64,000 nucleotides of DNA from the NCBI GenBank assembly GCA_964019055.1, contig OZ025217.1:5750617-5814616 (forward strand), in the 5' to 3' direction. This document shows, piece by piece, positions 9,592 to 20,454 of this stretch (position 1 is the stretch's first letter; the number at the start of each line of letters is the position of its first letter). The translations under genes and the position numbers were made by a program. This DNA comes from Anthopleura xanthogrammica. Lineage: Eukaryota; Cnidaria; Anthozoa; Actiniaria; Actiniidae. The notes beneath the pieces are model-generated. The model had not been told where the DNA came from. It searched no databases and saw only the letters and a program-made list of their open reading frames with translations.

Positions 9592-10318
9592 ACTACTTAT
9601 CTAATGTCTATAAAAGTATATATTTTCCTGAAGCTGAATAAGTGCAGATTTCAAGCATGTCGATCATTATTCGATCAAACTCATAAGTTTTTTTTAAATT
9701 GCGAGTTTAATAATTTTCGAAAACAGTTTTTCAAAACGTTCCGGAACACAGAAATCTCGTAGAGAGCACAGATGATCTCCAAAATGGGGTCTAAGAATTT
9801 TGATTACTGCTATTTTCATAAACATGCGAACTCTGTAGTTGCAAGTTTCCCGTTGGAATTTGGTTTTTCACTGCCGCCAGTCAAAAATATAAAAGATACC
9901 GACTGATTAGTTTTGATTGACGGCAGCCAAAAACCAAATTTCAGCGTGCAGCTCGCAGCTACCGAGTTTGCATGTTTATGAAAATAGCAGTAATGCTTTG
10001 GTTGCGACAATATTTGTTCTCAAAGTTGATTATCGTGATTTTGACCTCTTTTGCGCATAAATCATAAACGAGACAAGATATAAAAAACTGAGAAACCGTT
10101 TTTGAGATGAGATATAAGTCCACATATCTGCAAATTTTTAGCAAAATTTATGGAAATTCGGCGTTCCAGGGACTTCTTGGAAAAGAGCGGTCGAAAATTA
10201 TAAAACTCGCATTCATAAAAATTGATGCGTTTGATAAGAAAAATAAGCGATAGTGTTGAAATTTGTGTTTATACAGCTTCAATAGGATATATACTTTTAT
10301 AGGCGTTAGATGAGTAGT
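9592..10318. mobile_element. Foldback element with long inverted ends
   Basis: The left end (ACTACTTATCTAATGTCTATAAAAG from 9592) pairs with the right end (CTTTTATAGGCGTTAGATGAGTAGT, ending 10318). Pairing continues through AGCTGAATA / CAGCTTCAATA, CATTATTCGATCA and GAGTTTAATAATTTTCGA / TCGAAAATTATAAAACTC. There are no long ORFs. A second palindromic element sits in the middle. Confidence 0.75.
9803..9994. mobile_element. Nested 192-bp near-perfect hairpin (MITE)
   Basis: ATTACTGCTATTTTCATAAACATG at the left mirrors CATGTTTATGAAAATAGCAGTAAT at the right. Inner blocks AATTTGGTTTTTCACTGCCG and CGGCAGCCAAAAACCAAATT also pair. It appears inserted in, or forms the centre of, the foldback element. 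Confidence 0.8.
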
Positions 10319-10885
10319 TTGTGCGCTACGAGGTATGTCGTGAACACGGTCGCGAAGGACCCCTGGTACCTTAAGATTATTTCTTGCATTTTAATGAACC
10401 TTATATACTTTAGTAAGATTTCGATTAAAAAAGTAAGGAGGAAAAGCATTCGATGCACATATACGACATTGAAATACGAAAGAAAGTAAAGGAAACTGTT
10501 AACAACGGTAAAAACGGATGAATAGATATTAAAAAGAAATGAAAGAAAATAGAACAGTTGGTTGAAATTCGGGAAACAAACGGGTTTAATAACATAATAT
10601 TGAAAAGGGGATGAAGAAATCTGTTAATAATTAGAGAAAATGTTCTTAACGTTAAAGGACGAAATGAAAAAGAACAAAAATTAAAACAATAACTTAAGGA
10701 AATCATTCTCACCAGCGGTGAAGTTGTAAGGAGCTGCATTTGAACATAATTGCCTTTGAGGTCGAGTGCTCGAAACTAGTATTATCAGACGAAAGCTAAC
10801 TAAAGCTATCCAAAATTAGCACATGCCGTGTCCTGGCGCTAAGCAAGGTGACATGACTGTCAGTGACATGTTTTCATATCCTCAC
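10319..10885. other. No gene seen
   Basis: A purine-rich, AT-rich stretch (10425-10740) with an uninterrupted minus-strand frame of low-complexity composition and no recognisable motif. Confidence 0.4.
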
Positions 10886-11104
10886 ACTTGAAGATATCGA
10901 TGACGTCAAATTCCAATCTTCAAAATGGATACGATGCCAAATGGCGTCATTTTTCGGGATATGTTTATATAATAAAAAGAAAATTACACGTTGGCTTGAA
11001 GTTAGAAGTTAATCTTATCGTGTTAAAAAAAAGTTCACTCGTTTGCTGTGCCAACTCGTGAAATATTTTCAACAGTTGAAGATAAACTTCACCACCGTGT
11101 AATA
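10886..11104 (+). mobile_element. Hairpin-ended repeat element, copy in + orientation
   Basis: The sequence from GAAGATATCGATGACGTCA through TATATAATAAAAAGAAAATTACACG to CACCGTGTAAT matches the reverse complement of 13235-13460. The end 10983-11104 forms a hairpin from ATTACACGTTGG to CACCGTGTAAT. It resembles a palindromic non-autonomous element common in cnidarian genomes; the family name is not asserted. Confidence 0.65.
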
Positions 11105-11307
11105 TTCTCTATGCATTCACTTTTCATTATTTTTTCCCTTAGATACTTTTCATGAAGTGTTATGCAATAGATTCTCATCCTCACATATAATTTACTTAAC
11201 AAATTCCACATCCTTTTCCGCCCCGTCACATCTGAATCAATCGCGCAATCTGAAGTTGATTTTTCTCTAACATGATGGAAGTACAGCCATCAAATTTCAC
11301 TCTCGGA

Positions 11308-11332
11308 GAGAAAGAAAGAAAGAAAGAAAGAG
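11308..11332. repeat. (GAAA)n microsatellite
   Basis: About six GAAA units ending in GAGAGAAA. Confidence 0.85.
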
Positions 11333-11511
11333 AGAAACCAGATCAATCATGCCGTTTATTGGATCATTTTCTGATAGCTGAGCAAGGGATTGTCTTCCAA
11401 ATGCAACATTGGTATTAGAGAAAGTAGCCAGCTGCTGTGGCCAGCGAATGCCCGCAAGACAAATCAATCTTTGTCTAGCTGACCTTTATTTTATAATATT
11501 AGTTTTTAGCA

Positions 11512-11557
11512 TCCTTCCTTCCTTCCTTCTTTCCTTCCTTCTTTCCTTCCTTCCATC
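11512..11557. repeat. (TTCC)n microsatellite
   Basis: About eleven CTTC/CTTT-type tetramers with C-to-T interruptions. Confidence 0.85.
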
Positions 11558-11635
11558 ACTTCTTCCTTAAAGATAACTAGACGCTCTTGGAGCGTTCACT
11601 GGGTTGCCTTTGCAAGTATTCTAGAGCTCGATGAT

Positions 11636-12190
11636 ACGATGAACATTTCAAGACTCGCCAAATCAGCAAGCTAATCGCGCTTACTTATTTCGCGCAGGAT
11701 TTTTCCTTTCTTGTGGACTGAACAACCTTTATCCTACTTTTCTAGTAGGACGACAGGTTTGATTGCGTTGCTAACGCGTTTTAACGAGTATTAAGTTACT
11801 TGTTTACCTATACTACGTTAAGCTACTGAAACTAGCATGTCTGATGAAATAACTATATCTATTTCAGGATCGAAACTGCAGCTCCCCGCCCCGGGAACTG
11901 CTCACTGCCAAATAAGCTATTTTATATCAAAACTAGGGCTCAATGATTAACATTCCAAGACTCGCCAAATCACAATGCTAATCCTTACTTATTTCGCACA
12001 AAAGTTTTCCTTTCCTGTGGAGAACAACCTTTCATTCTACTTTACTTGTGCAACAACAGCTTTGATTACGTTACTAACGCATTTTAACGCCGGAGTATTA
12101 AGTTACTTGTTGACCTACACTACAGTAAAGACTAGCATGTCTGATGAAATAGCTAGCTATGTTTATTTCAGGATCGAAACCGCTCACTGC
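11636..12190. repeat. Diverged tandem duplication (two units of about 250 bp)
   Basis: 11636-11890 and 11942-12190 align throughout: CAAGACTCGCCAAATCA, TTACTTATTTCGC, ACAACCTTT, GTATTAAGTTACTTGT, CTAGCATGTCTGATGAAAT and TTTCAGGATCGAAAC. Both units contain the polypyrimidine-CAG/GATCGAAAC motif, which could be an exon start, but no long frame is shared. Confidence 0.7.
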
Positions 12191-13234
12191 CAAACAAACG
12201 TTTTATCAATGTAAATACTCTTAGCCAAAATGTGTTTAACTGGTCATTTGTTTTTCCTTCAATCTTTGTTTGCTGTATTTTCATAAAGGGAAATATTCAA
12301 CAAGGAGTCTTGGCAGTTCGCTTTCTTGTAGATCACTATCAGTTCGTCTGACTTCTATAAGTTCTTGGAGTCAGCTTTCATCAAAGCTTTGTTTGTCAGT
12401 CGTTTTGTAGTTTGTCTCAGTATATTTTTTTGTATCTGAGATCTGGTAAGATCTAGTTTGATCATAGCTAGATAGTTCATAGATTCTCTTAGTCTATTTT
12501 AACTAGTTTGTCTAGTTCTATGATTCTCATAGTTTGCTCATAGATTCTAAAAGATAGCTCATAGATACTCAGACTTCTCTCTTTGAGTACGTGGACCAAC
12601 CCGTTCCAAAATCGCGCAATAACATCGTTTAGTGTGGGTCTACCACGTACGGCGTGTGCGTTTGTAAGTAGTTTAAGCGTACCGTTAAAAAAGCTAAAGA
12701 CAATGGTAGGCCACAGAACCAAACACCGAAAGCTATAAATACCTCGTGCTCGATATCATGTGGCAAATTCTATTAAATTGTCGATCATATTTAATACACA
12801 GATGCATAACACAACACAACTTCATTGGACATACTATTGCTATGGTTACAAGTTCTCGACCAATCACGACGTGTGACGTCACAATAGACATTATGGTCTA
12901 CCTGACGCCCGAAAAACGGATCTCATTTTAAGACTGGTTTGCCACCATGGCAACCCAGTAATGATAATGATAATCTATAATAGCGCGATTTCCAGCAGGT
13001 CATTGGCGCTAGAGACATTATAAGAAATGGTTACTCGGATTATTTTCAAAATTCAGTAGAGCATAGCCAAAAGAAAAACCTGTGACACAGGGCTTCCATG
13101 ATATCGGCGCCGCTCACTGTCCAATATTTCACATCATCAAAGTTACGAGTTTTGCAGCAAGATGAGCAGGTAGAAAGTGTTAGTCAACTCAGCCAGTTCT
13201 GGAGAGCCGGACTTAGTTATAGATGTATAGACGA
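12191..13234. other. No gene supported; isolated TATA-like motif
   Basis: GCTATAAATACC at 12731-12742 is a good TATA match but no convincing ORF or splice chain follows. The rest is unremarkable. Confidence 0.4.
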
Positions 13235-13460
13235 TATTACACGGTGGCTTGAAGATGTGAAGTTTATTTTCGAGTGGTGAAAATATTTCACGAGTGAGAG
13301 CAGCGAGCGAACTTCATATCTCCAAGCCATCGTGTAATTTTCTTTTTATTATATAGAAACAACCCGAAAAAGACGCCATTTAATTTAGCTTCCATTTTGA
13401 CTGACTGAAAAAAGATAGGATGTGATGTCATCGATATCTTCACTGTTGAAGATTGGAAAA
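13235..13460 (-). mobile_element. Hairpin-ended repeat element, copy in - orientation
   Basis: ATTACACGGTGGCTTGAAGA (13235) and the mirrored CCAAGCCATCGTGTAAT (ending 13338) form a 104-bp hairpin with an ATATTTCACGAGTG core. The remainder to 13460 matches 10886-10985 in the opposite orientation. Confidence 0.7.
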
Positions 13461-13573
13461 CATGTCCCCCTCCCTTTATTCCTGTCTTTCCCCTTCCCCC
13501 TTTCCTTCTTTCTGTTTTCACTAATCCGCTATATGAACAAAAATATTAGACCAACTGATCTATCTAGTAAAAC

Positions 13574-13812
13574 AGCACTTTGTTTTAAATTGGGGGAAAA
13601 AGAAAGAAAATAAGTCGAACCGGCGGTGTCCAAATAAAGTCGGTGAAAGTTCATCCCACCAGCATTTCATTTAATTTGCGTTGAACTTCGGAACCCAAAT
13701 TGCCTGCAAAGTCACTGCTTTTGCCACCGAACCTAATTAGCTATTCCTTTAGCCGACAGTGAAAACGCCGTTCAAAGAAATTAAGAAAAGGCACCGAAGT
13801 TAAGGGACTAGA
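13574..13812 (-). repeat. Diverged relic of the palindrome-arm terminus
   Basis: Homologous to 5700-5940 in reverse (TTGGGGGAAAAAGAAAGAAAAT, TTCATCCCACCAGCATTTCA, AAGTCACTGCTTTTGCCA). It lies about 1.1 kb before gene Q, as the arm terminus lies farther upstream of P. This indicates that Q came from an older duplication of the whole P locus. Confidence 0.65.
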
Positions 13813-14449
13813 ACGAATGTTTTTTTTTTAATCCATGTTGGAGGTAGGATCCCTTCAATTGCCCGATTTCCCCCCTGCATGAAAATTCTTGCCTCCCGCG
13901 CCTCTCTTGCCTCCCTCTCCTAATGACCCGTCCCTTAGAATGGACCTTAAATCAATTAGATATTATTTGTTTGTCTAATTTTTTTTCATATTACGCTATT
14001 CCGTTAGTGTTAGATCTGCCACAAGTTGACCTGTATGGCCTCCGACCAGTCAAGAATTTCAAGGTTAAACCTTCCCTAGCGTAGCCATCGAGCGGTGAAA
14101 TTCATTGCGATAGTCCGTCCGTCGCATTCCAGTAGAGAAGATACACGGAGGATAGCGGAGTGTCTCACATCCCTCATACAGGGATCTGATATAGCAACAA
14201 CTACTAATCCTTGCTCGGCCAAACAATGAACAAGGGCAAACGTCTAACTGGCTAAGGAATACGCGCATATTTTATTTATTCTTTTCTATAACCTGTCAAA
14301 TAATGGACCAGTAGCCGCTAGATGCTACGAACACATAGATTTGTGAAATCAAGGCCCACAGAGTACTGTTTGTCACTGCGAAAAATTTCAAGTGTTTTCT
14401 ATAATAAAAAAAGAAATATTTTCCACCAAAAACGACTGCTACCTTTAAA

Positions 14450-14630
14450 ATATATCTGGTGAATCTAGATCTTTTCACGGATGGGTATTATTTTCTTTAT
14501 TTTTGAGTTAAAGCTGTTGTTTGTCTAGCTGGCAACCTGGAACTAGGAACCATTGAACTACGAATAAAAAGTTCGCTGATCATGATGATTGGCTAATTCG
14601 TTCGGCCTGAGTAAAAGAAAATCAGCTGGT
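14450..14630 (+). promoter_or_regulatory. Conserved upstream segment shared by Q and P genes
   Basis: Blocks ATCTGGTGAATCT, AACCTGGAACTAGGAA, GAACTACGAATAAAA and GTTCGCTGAT...TAATTCG also occur at 20455-20640, 50620-50800 and, inverted, at 1990-2160, 31430-31590 and 62360-62520. They lie about 300-450 bp before the Q TATA box and about 650-800 bp before the P TATA box. Retention through P/Q divergence suggests a regulatory role, though incomplete decay of an old duplication is an alternative. Confidence 0.4.
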
Positions 14631-14897
14631 TCTAAGAAAGACTCTAATGACAGCAAAGAAGACCGTCTTATTATCCATTATTTTTTAATGATATGCCTTC
14701 GGTCCATGAGAAGTTCGACGTTTGACCTTAGACTAAATTTATTGACAGCTACACACGAATTAACTGTGAAAATGTGACCGACGAATTTACCTTTTTTTCC
14801 CAACAAAACTAATTAACTGAAAGTCGGCTTTTGCTTTGATGTTAACCAATTAATCCACATGTCAATGCAATGTTTGCTCTTTTTTCACTCGATAGAC

Positions 14898-14965
14898 ATA
14901 AAAGCAGGGCTTGCTTCTCTCTCAAAAACACTTGCAACGAGAAGTTCAGGGGAACAAACAAAAAG
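14898..14965 (+). promoter_or_regulatory. Q1 TATA box and non-coding exon 1
   Basis: ATAAAAG (14898-14904) is followed by a short leader ending CAAAAAG/GTAAGA at 14965. From GATAGACATAAAAGCAGG to the donor it is almost identical to the P genes, while surrounding DNA is more diverged. Start of transcription would be expected near 14925-14932. Confidence 0.7.
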
Positions 14966-15179
14966 GTAAGAGAAGCGTTATCAGTTTTAGATAAATTTTT
15001 CCTCTAGTACAATGAAGCAGATATTTGGCCGGAATTCGTCTAATTCTAGTATAATTATCAGCTCAGTATATCTATATAATATATCATGAGTATATCAGCT
15101 TCAATAATATTCTTATAATTGCAACGAGTATATTTTGTTTGTCTTTCAGGTCAAAGAAACGCCCGTGTAGTAGAAAACA

Positions 15180-15889
15180 ATGGTCGTGCTAAAGATAGCT
15201 TGCGCACTTGTAGTCTTCATGTTGTTCACGGCTTACTTTCCAACACAAGCTGTTGAGTGCAATTTTTCTGTTGGAAACAAGAGGGGTGCTTCGTCACCAA
15301 ACTGGGAACAAGGTTTCAAAGGTATATACATCGGTTATCCTCGATCAACTTCTATTTTACGACGTACTTTAGCAATCCGACGCCGCTTACCGAATTTGTT
15401 AATCAAATCTGAGATTTTTTTTCTTTTTTCTTTTCCTTTCTTTTTTTCTTCTTCTTTCTTCTACTGGAGGCTTTTTGTAACGAAATACAAATTTCTATCA
15501 ATGAGGATATTCGCACTCGAGAAATATCATTATAATTTTTGTATGTACTGAGCACCGTAGTGACTCTCAGAAGGGTTCTGTTTGGGATCACTTTAAAGTA
15601 AGTGAGAGGGAAAACTGTAATTCATCCAAACGTTGGGGTGGCCAAACGGTTATTTTTCTTGAAAATGAGATCTGATTTTTTGATGCTGTTAATAGGTTCT
15701 TCTGCAGGTGGTTTGCGAAATTGCGAAAGCAAATGCGCAAGTGCTTGTGAAAAGAAGGATGGATGCAAAGCGGTTGATGCACACATCACCAGCACCTTTT
15801 TTGGTGGTCCAACATGCAATTGCTATGGATACAACAGCCATCCCGAGCTGAAGGAAGCACAGTTCTGGGGACATCGTTCTTGCTCATAA
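15180..15889 (+). CDS. Q1: secreted eight-cysteine peptide (paralogue of P)
   Basis: Spliced CDS with exon 2 15180-15321 and exon 3 15708-15889, joined in phase 1; a second in-frame acceptor at 15696 would add four residues. Exon 2 has a 30-nt leader after the CTTTCAG acceptor at 15149. It encodes a signal peptide (MVVLKIACALVVFMLF), then ECNFSV with the first mature cysteine. Exon 3 adds seven cysteines spaced C-x3-C-x3-C-x5-C-x16-C-x-C-x19-C, with KAVDAHIT and CNCYGYNSHPEL as landmarks; the stop is at 15887. The predicted precursor is 107 or 111 residues. Compared with P the signal is well conserved, but residues between cysteines differ greatly. There is weak resemblance to a PAN/apple-type cysteine layout (GCKAV...C). 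The function is not recognised; a secreted defence or venom component is only an inference. Intron 2 lacks the AAAGC array. Confidence 0.8.
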
Positions 15890-15939
15890 AACCATTGGCT
15901 TGAACTTAAAATGTGATGCATTTGTGAACAAGAAAAGTG

Positions 15940-15945
15940 AATAAA
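15940..15945 (+). terminator. Q1 polyadenylation signal
   Basis: AATAAA in the context AAAAGTGAATAAAAC, 50 nt after the stop, at the same spacing as in the P genes. Confidence 0.75.
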
Positions 15946-16015
15946 ACTCAGAACAAGAAAAAAGTTACGTTTATCTAGTTTTCTAATTATTTGTTAACTA
16001 AAGTTTCTTTAGTAC

Positions 16016-16545
16016 TAGCTGTATTAGTTTTTAGCATTTGTATATATATTGATCATTATTGATTCGATTCTCCTGTGGGATAGTGAACTGTGAGTGGTCC
16101 CACTTGCCCTTCTAGGCTCTGTACGTAAAGATGAGTATTTTAGAATATTGAGTAGTTTTAGGATTCCTGTGGGCTCATGGAGATTGACCCAGTCTCCGCG
16201 AATCCTCCTCCAGATTTTAAAAACTCATCTTTATTGAGTCTGGAGAGAAAAGTGGGGCCGCTCACAGTCTGGTGTCCAAGAAGGACAGAATTGTAGTTCC
16301 CAGAGCTCGTACTCAGTTTCGTCTCCGCTGTCATAAAAAAATGGGTTCTGGGCGACTCAATTTCCCACGTACTGATTTCTTAAACCGTCACGACATTACT
16401 AAACCTGAACCATGACATACTAGTTCGAGTTCTTGCATTAGGTTAAAGCTCTAACTTAGGTTGAAAATAATGCGGGCTCTAGTAAGAAGAAACAGGTATA
16501 ACATTCTCGCAACGACTACCTAGATGTTGGGGACCTATTTGTTGC
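16016..16545 (+). other. Q 3' flank homologous to the P 3' flank; no gene
   Basis: Collinear with 23390-24150, with shared blocks AGTCTCCGCGAATCC, CCAAGAAGGACAGAAT and CTCTAGTAAGAAGA. This extends the P/Q duplication about 0.6 kb downstream of the genes. No credible ORF was found. Confidence 0.6.
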
Positions 16546-16766
16546 CGTTGTGATGGCTACAGCAAAAATATAAAAGTAAAAACATGAACAGTAAAAGTAA
16601 AAGACTATTTGGAAGACTGAACGTTTCAAGAATTCGCTCTTATCAATGGAATCGCGAAAAGAAAGCATTTCTTCTGTCAGAAAGTTTAACTTCACTGAAT
16701 CGTGTGGAGATTCTTCGTCTGGAGACGAGTCGACGTTTTGTCTCGGGCACGTGTGACTGAGAACGG
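16546..16766 (-). pseudogene. Propeptide-like exon at the palindrome junction, copy 1
   Basis: On the minus strand, the arm acceptor AATTTACAG is followed at 16766 by an exon-like open frame. It is acidic (DSSPDEESPHDS) and ends with a dibasic site (EFLKRS), as in cnidarian peptide precursors. Its first 28 nt are the same arm sequence that begins exon A of the ShKT gene at 5940; beyond 16739 the sequences differ. The frame is open in phase 1. No good donor follows and the segment meets Q-flank homology at 16545, so it is probably an orphaned gene piece. Confidence 0.35.
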
Positions 16767-17224
16767 CTGTAAATTGGGGGGGAAAGGAAAGAAAATAAGT
16801 GATGGTGACCAAAATAAAGTCCATTTAAATTCATCCCACCAGTATTTCAGTTTAACGTCGAAACTCAAATTACCTGCCAAGTCACTGCTTTTGCCAGCAT
16901 GGCTAAATTTGCTATTCATTTAATTAACCGAAATTAAAGTGCACGCAACCGTCATTCAATGAAGTTGAGAAAAGACACCGGAGTTTTTAAAAAGTGTTTC
17001 CTTTCAGTTTTCAAGCAACCTTACCGAACATTATATGATAAACTATTTACACATTTATGACACACAAAATATTCTACTTAGTTTGAAGTATATAATAATG
17101 TAAAACTGAAAGAAATGAACTTTGCAGTAAGATAGCAAAAACTAAAAACTTAAAACTAAATTCTGAGCGATTACGACGGTAACTTGAAAGACCAAAGCTA
17201 TCTTGTTAAACTACGGTATATAAA

Positions 17225-17950
17225 ACAACAAAACTTACTGATCTAAAAACTAGGAGCCCTAAAACGTTTAAGACCATTTGTTCCCAATACGACACTGAAG
17301 ATTATTTTCAATTCTTTAGTCCAACCACATTTCGATTATTGTTGCGTCGTTTGGGATAATTGTAACAAAACCCTCGCTGACAAACTTCAAAAATTTACAA
17401 AATCGTGCAGCAAGGGTATTAACGTCTTCTAGGTACAATACTAATGCTGATTATCTCTTTGAGAAGCTTGGCTGGAAGAAACTTGAATCCCAGTGCAAAT
17501 TTCAAAAAGTTGTTATAGTTTATAAATCACTGCATGAGCTCACTCCCGATTACTTGCGCTCCATGTTTATAGACCGTAGCAGCGTAACGAGCTATTCTCT
17601 GAGAGACACTGAAAGCAAACTAGCTATTACTAAGCCCCGCACTAATTACCTAAAAAAAACAGCTTTGGCTATAGTGGTGCGGTGCTATGGAATAGCCTTC
17701 CAATTGAATTACGGCAGGCAAATACATTGAACAAATTTAGACAAGGCTGCAGTCACTTTTTAAATTCCGACCTAATTTTATACTAATTTTCCCCAGCACT
17801 CATGGAAATCAGGTGTTTTACTTATTGATATATTTTCATTTAGTTATTTTTAGAATACTAGAGTTAAGCTTTATTTAGTAGTTATTATGAGTAATATTTT
17901 AAGTATGTGTGCTATGTAAATCCTGATGAATTTACTGTGGCTAAATAAAG
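17225..17950 (+). mobile_element. LINE 3' end in left arm of palindrome 1
   Basis: Inverted counterpart of 4749-5450. It reads ALKRL..., PHFDYCCVVWDN and SLHELTPDYLRSMF-type fragments with frame breaks, ending GGCTAAATAAAG. It lacks the 10-bp deletion of the first copy. Confidence 0.75.
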
Positions 17951-18006
17951 TTCTTCTTCTTCTTCTTCTTCTTCTTCTTCTTCTTCTTCTTCTTCTTCTT
18001 CTTCTT

Positions 18007-18036
<30 letters not shown>
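17951..18036. repeat. (TTC)n microsatellite at LINE 3' end
   Basis: About 28 TTC units then TTATTATTA. The other left arm has only about eight units (46224-46247), while both complete right arms carry AAT instead. Confidence 0.93.
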
Positions 18037-18037
<1 letters not shown>

Positions 18038-18448
18038 TTATTATTACGTTGTATCTGACTGATTTTGGGTAAATCGTTAAAAAATAATAATAGTAGATTT
18101 TGCGTTTCATTTGTATTGAAACATTTTAACTTTGTGTTATGATTCTAGCTTAATTAATTACCAAGCTCCCTCAATTTAAGTTTCATCCTTTAATATTATC
18201 AATTAATAGTGTTTGCAGAGTCGGATGCTAAATTGCGTACTTTACATCATACAAGTTTGGAATAAGATGCTATATATAAAGTGAAAATACTAAACACTAA
18301 ACGTGAAATAAAAATTGCTTGTTAAACTATAATAGTCAAATAGACACAAAAGAAAACAATGGAGTTTTGGTCTACCATTGTCTATTTCACGGGTTTAGTG
18401 ACTTCTACTACTTAGTTACTATTATATTCTAATTACAATTACTATACA

Positions 18449-18721
18449 TAATGATAATGATTTATGATTTATACAGCTCCCTTTCATATAATCAAAGCAG
18501 CGCTTTACAATCATGAGAGGTGGTTAGTATAAGGTGTAGGCACTGAGGGTGGTCACTGCCAGGTTTTAACGACAGGGTTTCTTTACGTCCTCAGTGTCCC
18601 TCCGATATTGGTTAGTGATGAAGTGTGGAGAGACCGGACCCCATTTAAAGTGGTTATCCAATCCAGTTGAAAGTCTAACCGTTTGTAGATGTAATTGCAG
18701 ATATGTAGATGATCTATTGTA

Positions 18722-18766
<45 letters not shown>

Positions 18767-18853
18767 AATGAGTGTTGGTCCGGCCGGGACTCGAACCACG
18801 ACCTCCTGCACGACAGTCCGGTGCTCAACCAACGGAGCCAACCAGGCGGTGGT
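18449..18853 (-). mobile_element. tRNA-derived SINE, left arm of palindrome 1
   Basis: Inverted counterpart of 3932-4332, with the perfect B box at 18787-18797 (as GGACTCGAACC). The A box reads TGGCTCCGTTGG here. Confidence 0.8.
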
Positions 18854-19239
18854 TTAGTCAGGCTGTTGCTCAGTCTGTTTGTCTTACGCTGGGGCACATT
18901 GAAACTCCTCTTACTTCTAAGATTAATATTACACCTTTTTGGTGTAGAAATTATGAGGGGATGTCAGCAAAAAGAGAGCATACGCCGGCAAGAGCCGGAA
19001 GTTCGATTTCGCTCATATTTTGGTGTTGGGTAGGCCTATATGCGAGATATATCATGGTATCTTTCATTTGTCGAAATATTGCTTCATTTCCGAGAAAAGC
19101 GAGAAAAACGAATTTGTAAATATTTTTAGCCAAACTAAGGCTTACATCAAACGTCAAACTTTACATGAGCCGAACGCATTGAAAACAATAGATAATAAGA
19201 CGGTTTTCTTTCATGTCCTTAGGTTCGACGTTTCACCTT

Positions 19240-19515
19240 AGTCTAAGCAACTTATAGATACACTTGCACGTAGGGCAAATAACGTCCCAAAAAGGCCGTG
19301 GTTGAATTTTAAAAGTTTTCTTACATTCCATGTTTTTAGATTCTCATTTCGATTGTGAAACAGGATATGTCGGAATTGTCTAATAGCATTCAAATTACCT
19401 GCCAAGATCTCTACTTTTGCCACCATTTCAAATTAGCTATTCATTTAACCAACAGTACACGCAACCGGCGTTCAAATAAATTGAGAAAAGCCACCGAGGT
19501 TAAGGGACTAAAAGG
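19240..19515 (-). repeat. Dispersed repeat in left arm
   Basis: Inverted counterpart of 3240-3540, with arm-specific differences (TTGCACGTAGGG in place of the TACGTAGTG form). Confidence 0.6.
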
Positions 19516-19680
19516 ATAATCGCATACGAGTTTTTTTGGTATCCATTTTGGGGGCTGTGTCCTTCCAATTATAGCCTTTATACACGGACTTCATAGACTT
19601 ATTGGTTTTCACACTATGGTGTTAGATTCGCTTTGGACAATTTAATACGTCTTTGGCCGTTGTTATAAAGTTCAATATCT

Positions 19681-20359
19681 ACTAGAATGCTTAAATAGGA
19701 CATTCAATAGTAGTTATATATTTATATTCTAAAGGAATAACAAACCAGTCATTATTTACAGGGAGTGGGGAGGCTAGACTAGAATACTTAAATAGGACAT
19801 TCAACACTGCAGTTATATTCATATGCTAAAGGAATAACAAACCAGTCATTATTTACAGGGAGTGGGGAGGCTAGACTAGAATACTTAAATAGGACATTCA
19901 ACACTGCAGTTATATTTATATGCTAAAGGAATAACAAACCAGTCATTATTTACAGGGAGTGGGGAGGCTAGACTAGAATACTTAAATAGGACATTCAACA
20001 CTGCAGTTATATTTATATGCTAAAGGAATAACAAACCAGTCATTATTTACAGGGAGTGGGGAGGCTAGACTAGAATACTTAAATAGGACATTCAACACTG
20101 CAGTTATATTTATATGCTAAAGGAATAACAAACCAGTCATTATTTACAGGGAGTGGGGAGGCTAGACTAGAATACTTAAATAGGACATTCAACACTGCAG
20201 TTATATTTATATGCTAAAGGAATAACAAACCAGTCATTATTTACAGGGAGTGGGGAGGCTAGACTAGAATACTTAAATAGGACATTCAACACTGCAGTTA
20301 TATTCATATGCTAAAGGAATAATAAACCAGTCATTATTTACAGGGATTGGGGAGGCTAG
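19681..20359. repeat. 97-bp minisatellite, 7 units (inverted)
   Basis: Seven units of the same 97-bp monomer in reverse orientation, ending at GGGGAGGCTAGC. Confidence 0.95.
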
Positions 20360-20454
20360 CTGGTGTGATTCCAACGTGATAAGTGATTTTATAGCACCCA
20401 AGTTTCTATTTTCTCTTGTCAAAACGAAATATTTTCGTCAAAATATGCTTTTTC

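Noticed and set aside
12489..12931. Promoter and gene at the CTATAAATA motif
   Set aside because: The motif is good but no coding exon or splice chain follows.
15180..15889. Assignment of P/Q to the coral SCRiP family
   Set aside because: Both have eight cysteines and are secreted, but I could not establish matching spacing; left unassigned.
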